Assembly (NCBI GenBank): GCA_018400955.1
Contig: JAGYLH010000037.1
Location: forward strand, 1-34,027
From: Bacteroidales bacterium
GTDB lineage: Bacteria > Bacteroidota > Bacteroidia > Bacteroidales > F082
Direction of reading: 5' to 3'
Length of the DNA: 34,027 nucleotides
This document shows positions 7,389-14,555 of the stretch, piece after piece; position 1 is the stretch's first letter; each line of letters opens with the position of its first letter. A program made the position numbers and the translations under genes. The notes under the pieces were generated by a model. The model ran no database searches and had not been told where the DNA came from. It was given only the letters and a program-made list of their open reading frames with translations.

Positions 7389-8625
7389 GAATTACAAAAA
7401 GATTAAAACTTTCGAAGAATATAAGAAGCCCTATATTAGCAGGCCATCGCTGATCGCTCGCGTTAAACCTTACATCGGTAAAGATATTATAAAAGTTTTC
7501 ACCGGACAGCGAAGGGTTGGGAAAAGTTATTTGCTTTTCCAAATTGGTGAGCTGATCCTTGAAAGCAAGTCGCAGGCCAATATCATCTACATCAATATGG
7601 AGCTTGCTGAGTTCGATTTTATTCGCAACCACAGCGACCTGCTTGCCTATGTTGAAACCCGCCTCACGGGTGAACAGGATTGCCTGTTTGTGGATGAGAT
7701 TCAGGACATCGCCCAATTTGAGAAAGCGCTGCGAAGTTTATTGGCGCGCGGCGGTATGGATATTTATGTCACAGGCAGCAATGCCGAATTATTGTCGGGT
7801 GACATCGCAGGTTATCTGAGTGGCAGGTCCATAGAGATTGAAGTGTATAGTCTGAGTTATCCCGAATTTCTCCTGTTCCACGAATTAGAAGAGACCAACG
7901 AGGCCTTTCTGAAGTACCTGCGCTACGGTGGCTTGCCGTACCTGATTCACCTCAGCCTTGAAGACCCGATCATTTTCGATTATCTCAAAAACATTTATGC
8001 AAGCATTCTCTATAAAGATGTGGTGAACCGCTACAATGTGCGAAACATGCGCTTTCTTGAGCAGCTTGTGAGATTCCTTGCCGATAATACTGGCAGAATT
8101 TTTTCAGCCAAACGCATCAGCGACTACCTGAAATCGCAGCGGACTAATATCTCTGTGCAGGTTGTGCTGAACTATCTTGACTATCTTGTAAAGAGTTATA
8201 TGATTTTTAGCATTGGCCGGACGGATATCAAAGGGCGGAAAATATTTGAGACAGGCGAAAAATACTATTTTGAAGACGTTGGACTTAGAAATGCCATCAT
8301 TGGGTTCAGACAGGCTGACATCTTGCAAATACTGGAGAACATTGTTTTCAAACACCTTCAAATCATGGGCTATCAGGTGACAGTTGGCAGCTTTGACGAC
8401 TATGAGATCGATTTCGTGGCAGAAAAGCCTAACGAAAAAAAATACATTCAGGTAACCTATACCATGAAAGATGAAAAAACGATCTTACGCGAAACTGAAA
8501 CCTTGCTCAAAATAAAAGATAATTACCCAAAGTATATCATCAGCATGGATGAATTGCCCGTTTCGAATATCGAAGGCATTATTCACATGAATATCCGTAC
8601 TTTTTTGATGGCTGGGGATTTGTGA
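7387..8625 (+). CDS. AAA_14/DUF4143 family ATPase
   Basis: 412 residues. A Walker A motif GQRRVGKS is at residues 40-47 and a Walker B with CLFVDEIQDI at about 99-108. VTGSNAELLSG follows, a sensor-like block typical of AAA_14 proteins. The middle is winged-helix-like (RISDYLKSQRTNISVQVVLNYLDYLVKSYMI). The C-terminal DUF4143 part has EIDFVAEKPNEKKYIQV, resembling the E/D...QxK pattern of PD-(D/E)xK nuclease folds. These proteins are abundant, patchily distributed and often multi-copy in Bacteroidota and archaea; their role is not settled. It stands alone downstream of tRNA-Glu with its own upstream repeats, which suits an acquired gene. Confidence 0.92.
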   Translation: MNYKKIKTFEEYKKPYISRPSLIARVKPYIGKDIIKVFTGQRRVGKSYLLFQIGELILESKSQANIIYINMELAEFDFIRNHSDLLAYVETRLTGEQDCLFVDEIQDIAQFEKALRSLLARGGMDIYVTGSNAELLSGDIAGYLSGRSIEIEVYSLSYPEFLLFHELEETNEAFLKYLRYGGLPYLIHLSLEDPIIFDYLKNIYASILYKDVVNRYNVRNMRFLEQLVRFLADNTGRIFSAKRISDYLKSQRTNISVQVVLNYLDYLVKSYMIFSIGRTDIKGRKIFETGEKYYFEDVGLRNAIIGFRQADILQILENIVFKHLQIMGYQVTVGSFDDYEIDFVAEKPNEKKYIQVTYTMKDEKTILRETETLLKIKDNYPKYIISMDELPVSNIEGIIHMNIRTFLMAGDL

Positions 8626-8929
8626 GGTATGAAGGCCGAAGGTCTGTTTCCAGTTGCTTCTCAAGTGATTGGATTGATCATTCTATCATCCTATCATCCT
8701 GAATATTGCTTGTCTAAAAAAAAACTGTTCAGGATTTTACCGATTAAAGCCTGATTTTTTTGCCCTTGATAAAAAAAGTGACACAAAACACCACCACATA
8801 ATAAATGATCAGGCCTAGATTCATCTAAATATTAACTTTGTTACGCGCTTCGGGCATCTGTTTGGGGTGACAAAAAAACATTCCACAGCACAACACCATT
8901 GATTTTAAACTGGTTAAAATTTGTCAGGC
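8626..8929. other. Intergenic region, no gene seen
   Basis: Contains an imperfect short repeat 'ctatcatcctatcatcct' near 8682-8699. ATCCTGAA and TTCAGGAT face each other across about 22 bases (about 8697-8737), possibly a weak terminator for the ATPase gene. A TAACTTTG -7-like box lies at 8833-8840, about 90 bases before the MscS-like gene. No ORF of note. Confidence 0.4.
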
Positions 8930-9460
8930 ATGAACACATTACACTATCAAATACTCGGAACCCTTATTCTGTTTTTGTTGCTTTTCGCGGGCAATATGAT
9001 TTTCAGGGCCTTGCTCAGGCGACTCGACAAACGGATCCATTTTGCCCTCGAACGCAAAAGGATCATTTATAAGATCGTACACCTATTCATTTTCATTCTT
9101 TTAGTTGTGGGGGTGATAGCCATCTGGGGTGTTGATCCGCAGCAATTGTTTTTGTTCCTCACTTCCATTCTTACTATTTTGGCAATTGGTTTTGTAGCAC
9201 AATGGTCTATCCTTTCCAATATAACGGCAAGCCTGATCTTGTTTTTCAACCACCCGATTCACATTGGCGGATGGATTAAAATAGTAGATAAAGAACTGCC
9301 CATCGAAGGGACAGTTGAAAATATTACCTTGTTTTTTATGTACATCAGAACTGCCGAGGGTGAGTTGCTTTCAGTTCCCTGCAATATGCTGCTGCAGAAA
9401 ACTATTGCGGCCAATCTCAAAAAGATAGAAGATGCACCTGCTAAGCCGGAACTTCCATAA
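8930..9460 (+). CDS. Short MscS-like mechanosensitive channel protein
   Basis: 176 residues from the ATG at 8930; the frame extends to a TTG three codons earlier. Three membrane segments are visible (about residues 6-24, 45-65 and 75-95). They are followed by the MscS core pattern AQWSILSNITASLILFFNHPIHIGGWIKI, which corresponds to the pore helix and the start of the beta domain, then a beta-rich TVENITLFFMYIRTAEGELLSVPCNMLL. MscS channels release solutes on hypo-osmotic shock. This one stops soon after the beta domain, lacking the large C-terminal alpha/beta vestibule of E. coli MscS, so it belongs to the short class. It is a single-gene unit. Confidence 0.85.
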   Translation: MNTLHYQILGTLILFLLLFAGNMIFRALLRRLDKRIHFALERKRIIYKIVHLFIFILLVVGVIAIWGVDPQQLFLFLTSILTILAIGFVAQWSILSNITASLILFFNHPIHIGGWIKIVDKELPIEGTVENITLFFMYIRTAEGELLSVPCNMLLQKTIAANLKKIEDAPAKPELP

Positions 9461-9645
9461 CGCAATACTTTTTCTAACAAGGCATTACACAAGAGTCATT
9501 TATAAAACAATGATCATCCCATTCCCTTATCTTGCTTGATACGCATCATTGCTGCCATGTCATTCAGTTAAACTGACTATATGGTAAAAAAATCTTACCC
9601 GCAAAATTTTAAGGCATATGAAGACCGGATTAGCAAAGCCTGTCG

Positions 9646-9684
9646 AAAAAAAAACCACCTCAAATTTCAGTGTGAGGTGGTTTT
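9646..9684 (-). terminator. Terminator of the DUF302 gene
   Basis: CCACCTCA (9655-9662) and TGAGGTGG (9673-9680), extended by A/T pairs, form a stem of about 12 bases. On the minus strand it is followed by a U run (9646-9654). The TTTT on the plus side means it may also stop the MscS-like transcript. Confidence 0.8.
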
Positions 9685-9704
9685 CAGGTTTATTGGGCCA
9701 GTTG

Positions 9705-10181
9705 TTACTTTATTGTAGCCTCAATCATTTGCTCGTTCTCACCAAACGCTTCTGACATCACCTCTTTTACAATACCACCCATGGCATTCGCCATCAGCTT
9801 GGAGTTCATCCTGGAAAGGTAAACCTTGCCATCAGCCTTTTCATAAATGGCCACACGACATGGCATCATCGACGAAACGATACGCTCTTCGCTTTTGCTC
9901 AAAATCTGATACGCGTGCTCGGGATGGCAAAGCTCATACACTTTTACCGGCCCAACCGTTTTTCCAAAGCCATGCATGGTGGCCTGCAGGTCGTGCACAG
10001 CAGGAATTTTCCAGCCTTGTACTATAACGGCCTGTTCGAATTTAGAAACTGTGGTTTTGAAATCATGCGGACTTCTGCTTTCGATCAGCATCAGGTCGGG
10101 CGACATTTTAAACAACACGAATGCGGCGATAAGTGCCCCAACAAGGAGTCCACCAATGCCTGTTAACAGGGAATTTTTCAT
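9705..10181 (-). CDS. DUF302 family membrane-anchored protein
   Basis: 158 residues from the ATG at 10181, where MKNSLLTGIGG starts a normal signal-anchor; the frame runs 18 codons further upstream without a better start. Residues 5-25 are one hydrophobic segment, so the rest is probably periplasmic and membrane-tethered. The DUF302 pattern is seen in SPHDFKTTVSKFEQAVIVQGWKIP, followed by VYELCHPEHAYQIL and MMPCRVAIYE. The conserved cysteines in ELCHP and MPCR and the nearby histidines could bind a metal or heme. DUF302 proteins are widespread and are sometimes found near sulfur or metal metabolism, but the function is not established. It is a single gene with its own terminator. Confidence 0.85.
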   Translation of the reverse strand: MKNSLLTGIGGLLVGALIAAFVLFKMSPDLMLIESRSPHDFKTTVSKFEQAVIVQGWKIPAVHDLQATMHGFGKTVGPVKVYELCHPEHAYQILSKSEERIVSSMMPCRVAIYEKADGKVYLSRMNSKLMANAMGGIVKEVMSEAFGENEQMIEATIK

Positions 10182-10303
10182 TTTTAATTTGGTTTGATTT
10201 GTAAAATAATTATGCTGCAAAAATAGGAAATCCATTTACATCCATACATTTAGATGTTTTAATATATGTTAAATAAAGGCGTGATGGGTATTTTAGGAAA
10301 ATG

Positions 10304-10339
10304 AAAAAGCCTGTAAACGAATTGTTTACAGGCTTTTTT
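10304..10339 (-). terminator. Terminator beyond the tRNA-Asp 3' fragment
   Basis: AAAAAGCCTGTAAAC (10304-10318) pairs perfectly with GTTTACAGGCTTTTT (10324-10338) around a five-base loop. It lies directly after the tRNA-like fragment on the minus strand, as a tRNA terminator would. Confidence 0.85.
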
Positions 10340-10340
10340 G

Positions 10341-10393
10341 CGGTCCGGACGGGGTTTGAACCCGTCTCGTCACCATTGACGAGATGACAGGCA
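10341..10393 (-). repeat. tRNA-Asp 3'-half fragment (degenerate second copy)
   Basis: On the minus strand this reads TGCCTGTCA (the same bases as the tRNA-Asp anticodon loop and flank, 10385-10393), then a diverged 22-base stretch, then ACGGGTTCAAACCCCGT (an intact T-arm), then CCGGACCG, the acceptor 3' strand and discriminator of tRNA-Asp. The last 14 bases including flank, GCGGTCCGGACGGG on the plus strand, are identical to those at the intact tRNA-Asp (10692-10705). The 5' half of the tRNA (acceptor 5' strand and D-arm) is absent: the GIY-YIG gene occupies that place. It cannot fold as a full tRNA. Confidence 0.75.
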
Positions 10394-10398
10394 TGGCT

Positions 10399-10644
10399 TT
10401 ACTGATTTTCAATGAGCTTAAGCAAAGAAGCTTTGTTTAAGCGCTTCAATCTTTTCTCTTCAATCAAGGCATCGCGCTTATCCTTAAAAACTCTGGTATA
10501 AACACATTTCCATGGGCCTTTACCAGCTGTATATCTCGACAAGTCACTATTGTGTTGGAAAATTCTGCTGTCCAAATTTGAAGTTTGACCTTTATAGAAC
10601 AGGTCATTTTTCTCGGAATAAAGAATATATACTGTATATGTCAT
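10399..10644 (-). CDS. GIY-YIG domain endonuclease, between two tRNA-Asp copies
   Basis: 81 residues from the ATG at 10644. A minimal GIY-YIG nuclease: VYILYS (residues 5-10) for the first motif, FYKGQT (16-21) for the second, then SNLDSRIFQHN with the catalytic arginine at 27, and RDALIEEKRLK with the metal-binding glutamate near 62-63. Such stand-alone domains (UvrC/UPF0213-like) are common in Bacteroidota, often beside tRNA or rRNA genes. It follows tRNA-Asp on the same strand. The tRNA terminator's U-run ends four bases before its ATG, leaving almost no room for its own leader. Its stop codon lies five bases before the tRNA-Asp 3'-half fragment. The context suggests a homing-type cassette rather than a repair enzyme, which is inference. 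Confidence 0.85.
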   Translation of the reverse strand: MTYTVYILYSEKNDLFYKGQTSNLDSRIFQHNSDLSRYTAGKGPWKCVYTRVFKDKRDALIEEKRLKRLNKASLLKLIENQ

Positions 10645-10648
10645 AAAT

Positions 10649-10682
10649 AAAAAAAATCCTGCCACCAAATGGCAACAGGATT
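10649..10682 (-). terminator. Terminator of tRNA-Asp
   Basis: On the minus strand AATCC-TGT-TGCCA, loop TTTGG, TGGCA-GGATT form a stem of ten pairs with a three-base bulge, followed by eight U (10649-10656). It lies about 10 bases after the tRNA and directly before the GIY-YIG start codon. Confidence 0.7.
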
Positions 10683-10692
10683 AATTATTTAG

Positions 10693-10766
10693 CGGTCCGG
10701 ACGGGACTCGAACCCGCGACCCCGTGCGTGACAGGCACGTATTCTAACCAACTGAACTACCGAACC
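10693..10766 (-). tRNA. tRNA-Asp (anticodon GTC)
   Basis: On the minus strand acceptor GGTTCGG pairs with CCGGACC (one T-G), with discriminator G at 10693. The anticodon stem CGTGC/GCACG encloses loop CTGTCAC, anticodon GTC. The T-arm is GCGGG-TTCGAGT-CCCGT. The full cloverleaf is present and CCA is not encoded. Confidence 0.95.
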
Positions 10767-10800
10767 ATTAAAATGTAGAACTCCTTTCGGAAAAGTTGTG

Positions 10801-10830
10801 CAAAAATAATCCCTTTTTCGCACATAGCAA
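10801..10830 (-). promoter_or_regulatory. Bacteroidota promoter of tRNA-Asp
   Basis: On the minus strand TTG (10830-10828), a 19-base spacer, then TATTTTTG (10808-10801). It matches TTG-N19-21-TAnnTTTG and lies 34 bases before the tRNA. Confidence 0.65.
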
Positions 10831-10933
10831 TAAAAAATGAATATTTTTTTTCTCACGCCTCTTAAGGCTTGAATAACAAAAGCTTTATTTCTTTTCAGCG
10901 TAGGGCCTCCCTCAGTGAACGCCCCTTTTTTCG

Positions 10934-10941
10934 TAACTTTG
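10934..10941 (+). promoter_or_regulatory. Candidate -7 box for hisS-hutH
   Basis: TAACTTTG matches TAnnTTTG and lies 22 bases before the hisS ATG. A -33 TTG is not evident at the right distance. Confidence 0.5.
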
Positions 10942-10963
10942 CACTCAAATTTTTACTAAAAAC

Positions 10964-12334
10964 ATGGCGCAAAAACCCAGCATCCCTAAAGGTACACGCG
11001 ACTTTGGCCCGGAGGTCATGGTGAAGCGGAATTATATTTTCGATACCATCAAATCAGTTTTTAAACTGTATGGTTACCAGCCTATTGAAACCCCAACCAT
11101 GGAAAACCTGAGCACTTTGCTGGGTAAATATGGTGATGAAGGGGATAAATTGCTTTTCAGGGTGCTCAATTCCGGCAATTTTTTGGCGGGCATTGATCAA
11201 CCGGAAGCTTTGGATGCTGTCAGGTTGTCGCCCATGATCAGCGAAAAAGGCTTGCGTTACGACCTCACCGTTCCTTTTGCCCGCTATGTGGTGCAATACC
11301 GCAATGAGATTGTTTTTCCCTTTAAACGTTACCAGATACAACCCGTTTGGCGCGCCGACCGCCCGCAAAAAGGACGCTACCGCGAATTTTACCAATGCGA
11401 TGCAGATGTTATTGGCAGCGAATCCTTATTGAACGAAGCGGAACTGGTGCAATTGGTGGATGATGTGTTTAAGAGATTGAATATAAGTACCATAGTAAAA
11501 ATTAACAACAGAAAAATCCTGGCAGGCATTGCAGAATATATTGGCCATCCCGACAGCCTGATCCCAATCACCATTGCCATCGACAAGCTCGACAAAACAA
11601 GTATTGAGGCTGTTAATGCCGAGTTGTTGGGACAGGGCATTTCACAGCAAGCCGTTGATCTATTGCAGCCGGTTCTTTTTATGAAGGGCACGGCTGATGA
11701 AAAGTTTAACCTGTTGGCTGGTTTGCTTCAAAATTCTGAGACTGGCCTAAAGGGCATTTCCGAAATGCGCCTGCTGTTTGACTACCTGAAAGCCATGGAC
11801 ATCGAACTTACCTACGAACTGGACCTGACTTTGGCCCGCGGACTGAATTATTATACGGGAGCCATTTTCGAGGTAAAAGCACGCGATGCACAAATGGGCA
11901 GCATCTGTGGTGGAGGACGTTACGACGACCTTACCGGTATTTTCGGCATGCCCGATGTGTCGGGTGTTGGCATTAGTTTTGGTGCCGACCGTATTTATGA
12001 CGTAATGACGGAGCTTTCCCTTTTCCCGGAAACCTCCTCGGAAAGTACAGCAGTGTTGTTTACCAATTTTGGCGACCGCGAAGCAAAATATTGCTTGCCC
12101 ATGCTGAAAAGCTTGCGGGAATCAGGCATCAATGCAGAGATATTTCCCGAAGCCGCCAAAATGAAAAAACAAATGAAATATGCCGATCAAAAACATATTC
12201 CGGTGGTAATCATTGTTGGGGAGGAAGAAATTGCCAACAACCAGCTTACGATCAAATGGATGCAAAAGAGCGAGCAAGAAACCATCCCCAAACAAGAACT
12301 GATTCAACATTTATCGTTGAGTTTAGAAAACTAA
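10964..12334 (+). CDS. hisS: Histidine--tRNA ligase
   Basis: 456 residues, a class II aminoacyl-tRNA synthetase that charges tRNA-His in the cytoplasm. The N-terminal PKGTRDFGP is the HisRS signature start. Motif 2 appears as [20 protein letters not shown] (residues 129-148), where the arginine contacts ATP. The histidine-specific [14 protein letters not shown] and GGGRYDDL follow at about 295-330. The C-terminal anticodon-binding domain (about 365-456) contains [13 protein letters not shown] and IIVGEEE. The length fits the family. It is followed after 16 bases by hutH, so the two are probably one transcript. Confidence 0.97.
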   Translation: MAQKPSIPKGTRDFGPEVMVKRNYIFDTIKSVFKLYGYQPIETPTMENLSTLLGKYGDEGDKLLFRVLNSGNFLAGIDQPEALDAVRLSPMISEKGLRYDLTVPFARYVVQYRNEIVFPFKRYQIQPVWRADRPQKGRYREFYQCDADVIGSESLLNEAELVQLVDDVFKRLNISTIVKINNRKILAGIAEYIGHPDSLIPITIAIDKLDKTSIEAVNAELLGQGISQQAVDLLQPVLFMKGTADEKFNLLAGLLQNSETGLKGISEMRLLFDYLKAMDIELTYELDLTLARGLNYYTGAIFEVKARDAQMGSICGGGRYDDLTGIFGMPDVSGVGISFGADRIYDVMTELSLFPETSSESTAVLFTNFGDREAKYCLPMLKSLRESGINAEIFPEAAKMKKQMKYADQKHIPVVIIVGEEEIANNQLTIKWMQKSEQETIPKQELIQHLSLSLEN

Positions 12335-12350
12335 CAAAGCATTAGAACAT

Positions 12351-13868
12351 ATGAAAGTGCATCAGATAAGTGCCAACAAACTGACTTTTAAACAGGTATT
12401 TGATATTCTGAAAGAAGACTACCAATTGGAGCTTTCGGCAGAGGCCAGCCACAAAATTCAGAAATGCCGGGCCTACCTCGACAAAAAAATTGAAAGACAG
12501 GAAGAACCCATCTATGGCATCAACACAGGTTTTGGTTCATTGTGCGACAAAAGCATTTCGAAAGATCAGCTGGGTGTTTTGCAAAAAAACCTGGTTATCT
12601 CGCATGCCTGTGGCACGGGTGAGGAGGTCCCCATCGAAATTGTAAAGCTGATGCTGTTGCTGAAAGTGCAGAGCTTGTCGTATGGTTATTCCGGCATACA
12701 ACTGGTTACTGTGCAGCGTCTTATTGGCTTCTTCAATCATGGTATTTACCCGGTGGTATATCAAATGGGATCGCTGGGGGCTTCCGGCGATTTGGCTCCC
12801 CTGGCCCACCTTTCCCTGCCTTTGCTTGGTTTGGGCGAAGTTTTTTACAATGGCCGCAAATGCCACACCAAAGAAGTGTATGACGAATTAGGCTGGCAAC
12901 CCATTGAATTGCAATCCAAAGAAGGCCTTGCCTTGCTGAATGGCACCCAGTTTATGAGTGCTTATGGCGTTTTCAGTCTGCTGAAAATATTCCGTTTATC
13001 CATATTGGCCGATATAATCGGGGCTATTTCCCTGGAAGCTTTCGACGGCCGTATTGAGCCCTTTTTTGATGAAGTGCACCAGATCAGGCACCACAAAGGA
13101 CAAATTGCAACGGCCAAGCGCATACGTACCATTCTGCAAGGCAGTGACTTAATCAATCAGCACAAGGTGCATGTTCAGGACCCATACTCATTTCGTTGTA
13201 TTCCACAGGTGCATGGGGCGTCCAAGGATTCGGTGAATTATGTGGCCTATGTTTTCAGCAATGAAATTAATGCGGTAACAGATAACCCAACAATATTTCC
13301 CGATCAGGATTTGATTGTTTCGGCTGGAAATTTTCATGGCCAGCCCCTGGCACTTGCACTGGATAACCTGGCCATTGCTTCGGCTGAATGGGGTAGTATT
13401 TCCGAAAGGCGAACCTATCAGCTTTTGCACGGCAAACGAGGCCTACCTGCCTTTTTGGTGGCCGATCCGGGTTTGAACTCCGGTTTTATGATTCCGCAAT
13501 ACACTTCGGCCAGTTTGGTGAGCCAGAACAAACAGTTGTGCAGCCCGGCCTCAGTAGATTCCATTGAGTCGTCGCAAGGACAGGAAGACCATGTGAGCAT
13601 GGGTGCCAATGCGGCCACCAAAGCTTTGCGTGTGGTTTACAACCTGGAACGCATCCTGGCCATTGAATTGTTCAATGCAGCGCAGGCACTGGAATTCAGG
13701 CGACCCAAAAAATCATCCCCCTTTATTGAGGATTTTGTTGCCGCTTACCGCAAAGAAGTGGCTTTTATACAGGCCGATGTGGTCATGTACACCGAAATTG
13801 CAAAAAGCGTTCAGTTTTTGCGTGATGTACCATTGGATATTCCTGATGCACTTATCGAGGGCATATAG
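12351..13868 (+). CDS. hutH: Histidine ammonia-lyase
   Basis: 505 residues, a member of the MIO-dependent aromatic amino acid lyase family. GSLGASGDLAPLAHL contains the Ala-Ser-Gly triad (residues 144-146) that cyclises into the electrophilic MIO cofactor. YGINTGFG (55-62) holds the catalytic tyrosine. VISHACGTG has the SH pair typical of histidine-specific members, as opposed to tyrosine or phenylalanine lyases. NAVTDNPTIF and GNFHGQPLALALDN are further core blocks. It deaminates histidine to urocanate, the first step of histidine breakdown. No hutU, hutI or ftcD lies in the window, so the rest of the pathway is elsewhere. It is coupled to hisS. Confidence 0.93.
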   Translation: MKVHQISANKLTFKQVFDILKEDYQLELSAEASHKIQKCRAYLDKKIERQEEPIYGINTGFGSLCDKSISKDQLGVLQKNLVISHACGTGEEVPIEIVKLMLLLKVQSLSYGYSGIQLVTVQRLIGFFNHGIYPVVYQMGSLGASGDLAPLAHLSLPLLGLGEVFYNGRKCHTKEVYDELGWQPIELQSKEGLALLNGTQFMSAYGVFSLLKIFRLSILADIIGAISLEAFDGRIEPFFDEVHQIRHHKGQIATAKRIRTILQGSDLINQHKVHVQDPYSFRCIPQVHGASKDSVNYVAYVFSNEINAVTDNPTIFPDQDLIVSAGNFHGQPLALALDNLAIASAEWGSISERRTYQLLHGKRGLPAFLVADPGLNSGFMIPQYTSASLVSQNKQLCSPASVDSIESSQGQEDHVSMGANAATKALRVVYNLERILAIELFNAAQALEFRRPKKSSPFIEDFVAAYRKEVAFIQADVVMYTEIAKSVQFLRDVPLDIPDALIEGI

Positions 13869-13970
13869 TAAAATCAATGGAGATATTCTTTTGTAAAGCA
13901 CGAAGCTTGACTTTAGCCAACAAAGCTTTTTTCAAGAGAGCATGAAGATATTTTCCACTAAAAAAAGCGC

Positions 13971-14001
13971 TTGCATAGATAGCTAAACTATATTATCTTT
14001 G
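13971..14001 (+). promoter_or_regulatory. Bacteroidota promoter of tRNA-Pro
   Basis: TTG at 13971-13973, a 20-base spacer, then TATCTTTG at 13994-14001, 12 bases before the tRNA. A textbook TTG-N19-21-TAnnTTTG match. Confidence 0.75.
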
Positions 14002-14013
14002 CAGCGCAAAAAT

Positions 14014-14087
14014 CGGGGCGTGGTGCAGTTGGCTAGCATTCTTGCATGGGGTGCAAGCGGTCGCCCGTTCGAGTCGGGCCGCTCCGA
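14014..14087 (+). tRNA. tRNA-Pro (anticodon GGG)
   Basis: Acceptor CGGGGCG pairs with CGCTCCG (one G-T) and the discriminator is A at 14087. The anticodon stem CTTGC/GCAAG encloses loop ATGGGGT, anticodon GGG. The T-arm is GCCCG-TTCGAGT-CGGGC. CCA is not encoded. Confidence 0.93.
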
Positions 14088-14121
14088 CGCAAACGCTTAC
14101 CTTCGGGTAGGCGTTTTTTTT
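14056..14121 (+). repeat. Direct repeat, copy 1: tRNA-Pro 3' part plus terminator
   Basis: Runs from the last base pair of the anticodon stem through variable loop, T-arm, acceptor strand and the downstream UUCG-loop terminator. It recurs at 14442-14509 with a single substitution (CCCGTTCG here, CCCTTTCG there) and one difference in T-run length. About 386 bases separate the starts. Confidence 0.9.
14092..14121 (+). terminator. Terminator of tRNA-Pro
   Basis: AACGCTTACC (14092-14101), a TTCG tetraloop, GGTAGGCGTT (14106-14115; one T-G pair) and a T run to 14121. It begins five bases after the tRNA and is duplicated at 14478-14509. Confidence 0.9.
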
Positions 14122-14441
14122 ATATCTAATCCGTCAACCAAACATTTTTCCATAGTAAAGTTGAACGTGATACTCCTCTACTTGATTTATATCATATTAA
14201 AAAATATTCATTTATAGATGTTTGTTTACGTTATAGCAACAACATCAAATTTTACTTTTCAGGCAAAAAAATACACTTGATGCTCAGCGACCAAAGAATT
14301 GGCAACAATATTGTTCATTTTGAATGAACAATAATAGACAATTTTGTTCATTTGCAATATACAACCCAAGATTTCCTTGTCAGGATTCAAAATTCTTATG
14401 CCTACAAAACTATGCAGCGATATGGGGTAAAGTTAAAAAAT
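14122..14441. mobile_element. Short insert between duplicated tRNA-Pro ends
   Basis: 320 AT-rich bases bounded by the two copies of the tRNA-Pro 3' part. No intact gene is seen; the frames that cross it only read into the tRNA repeats. It contains three TTGTTCATT half-sites (14309-14352) and, close to the right copy, TATGGGGT (14421-14428). That string resembles the tRNA-Pro anticodon loop ATGGGGT, so the duplicated tRNA part may once have reached to the anticodon. Read as the scar of a cassette or of an element that has lost its genes. Confidence 0.5.
14309..14352 (+). promoter_or_regulatory. TTGTTCATT operator-like cluster
   Basis: TATTGTTCATT (14309-14319) and AATGAACAATA (14323-14333) form a perfect 11-base inverted repeat with a three-base centre. 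A third half-site TTGTTCATT follows at 14344-14352. It is typical of a dimeric repressor operator or a small hairpin. Confidence 0.4.
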
Positions 14442-14509
14442 AGCGGTCGCCCTTTCGAGTCGGGCCGCTCCGACGCAAACGCTTACCTTCGGGTAGGCGT
14501 TTTTTTTTA
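14442..14509 (+). repeat. Direct repeat, copy 2: tRNA-Pro 3' part plus terminator
   Basis: Near-identical second copy of 14056-14121 without the 5' half of the tRNA, so it is not a functional tRNA. The terminator hairpin and T run are intact. Confidence 0.9.
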
Positions 14510-14520
14510 TGCTTTGTTGT

Positions 14521-14528
14521 TATATTTG
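14521..14528 (+). promoter_or_regulatory. Candidate -7 box for the DUF3667 gene
   Basis: TATATTTG matches TAnnTTTG and lies 27 bases before the ATG at 14556, just downstream of the tRNA-Pro repeat. Confidence 0.4.
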
Positions 14529-14555
14529 CCCTCTTGATTTTATAAAAACAACACC

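Noticed and set aside
6978..8929. Possible tRNA-Glu-targeted island carrying the AAA_14 ATPase
   Set aside because: No second copy of the tRNA-Glu 3' end was found downstream, unlike at tRNA-Asp and tRNA-Pro, so integration at this tRNA is not supported.
13999..14217. 72-residue ORF covering tRNA-Pro, and a similar 61-residue ORF at 14352-14537
   Set aside because: Both are read-through of the tRNA-Pro sequence and its duplicate; their shared peptide (SGRPFESGRSD) is translated tRNA and terminator, not a protein family.
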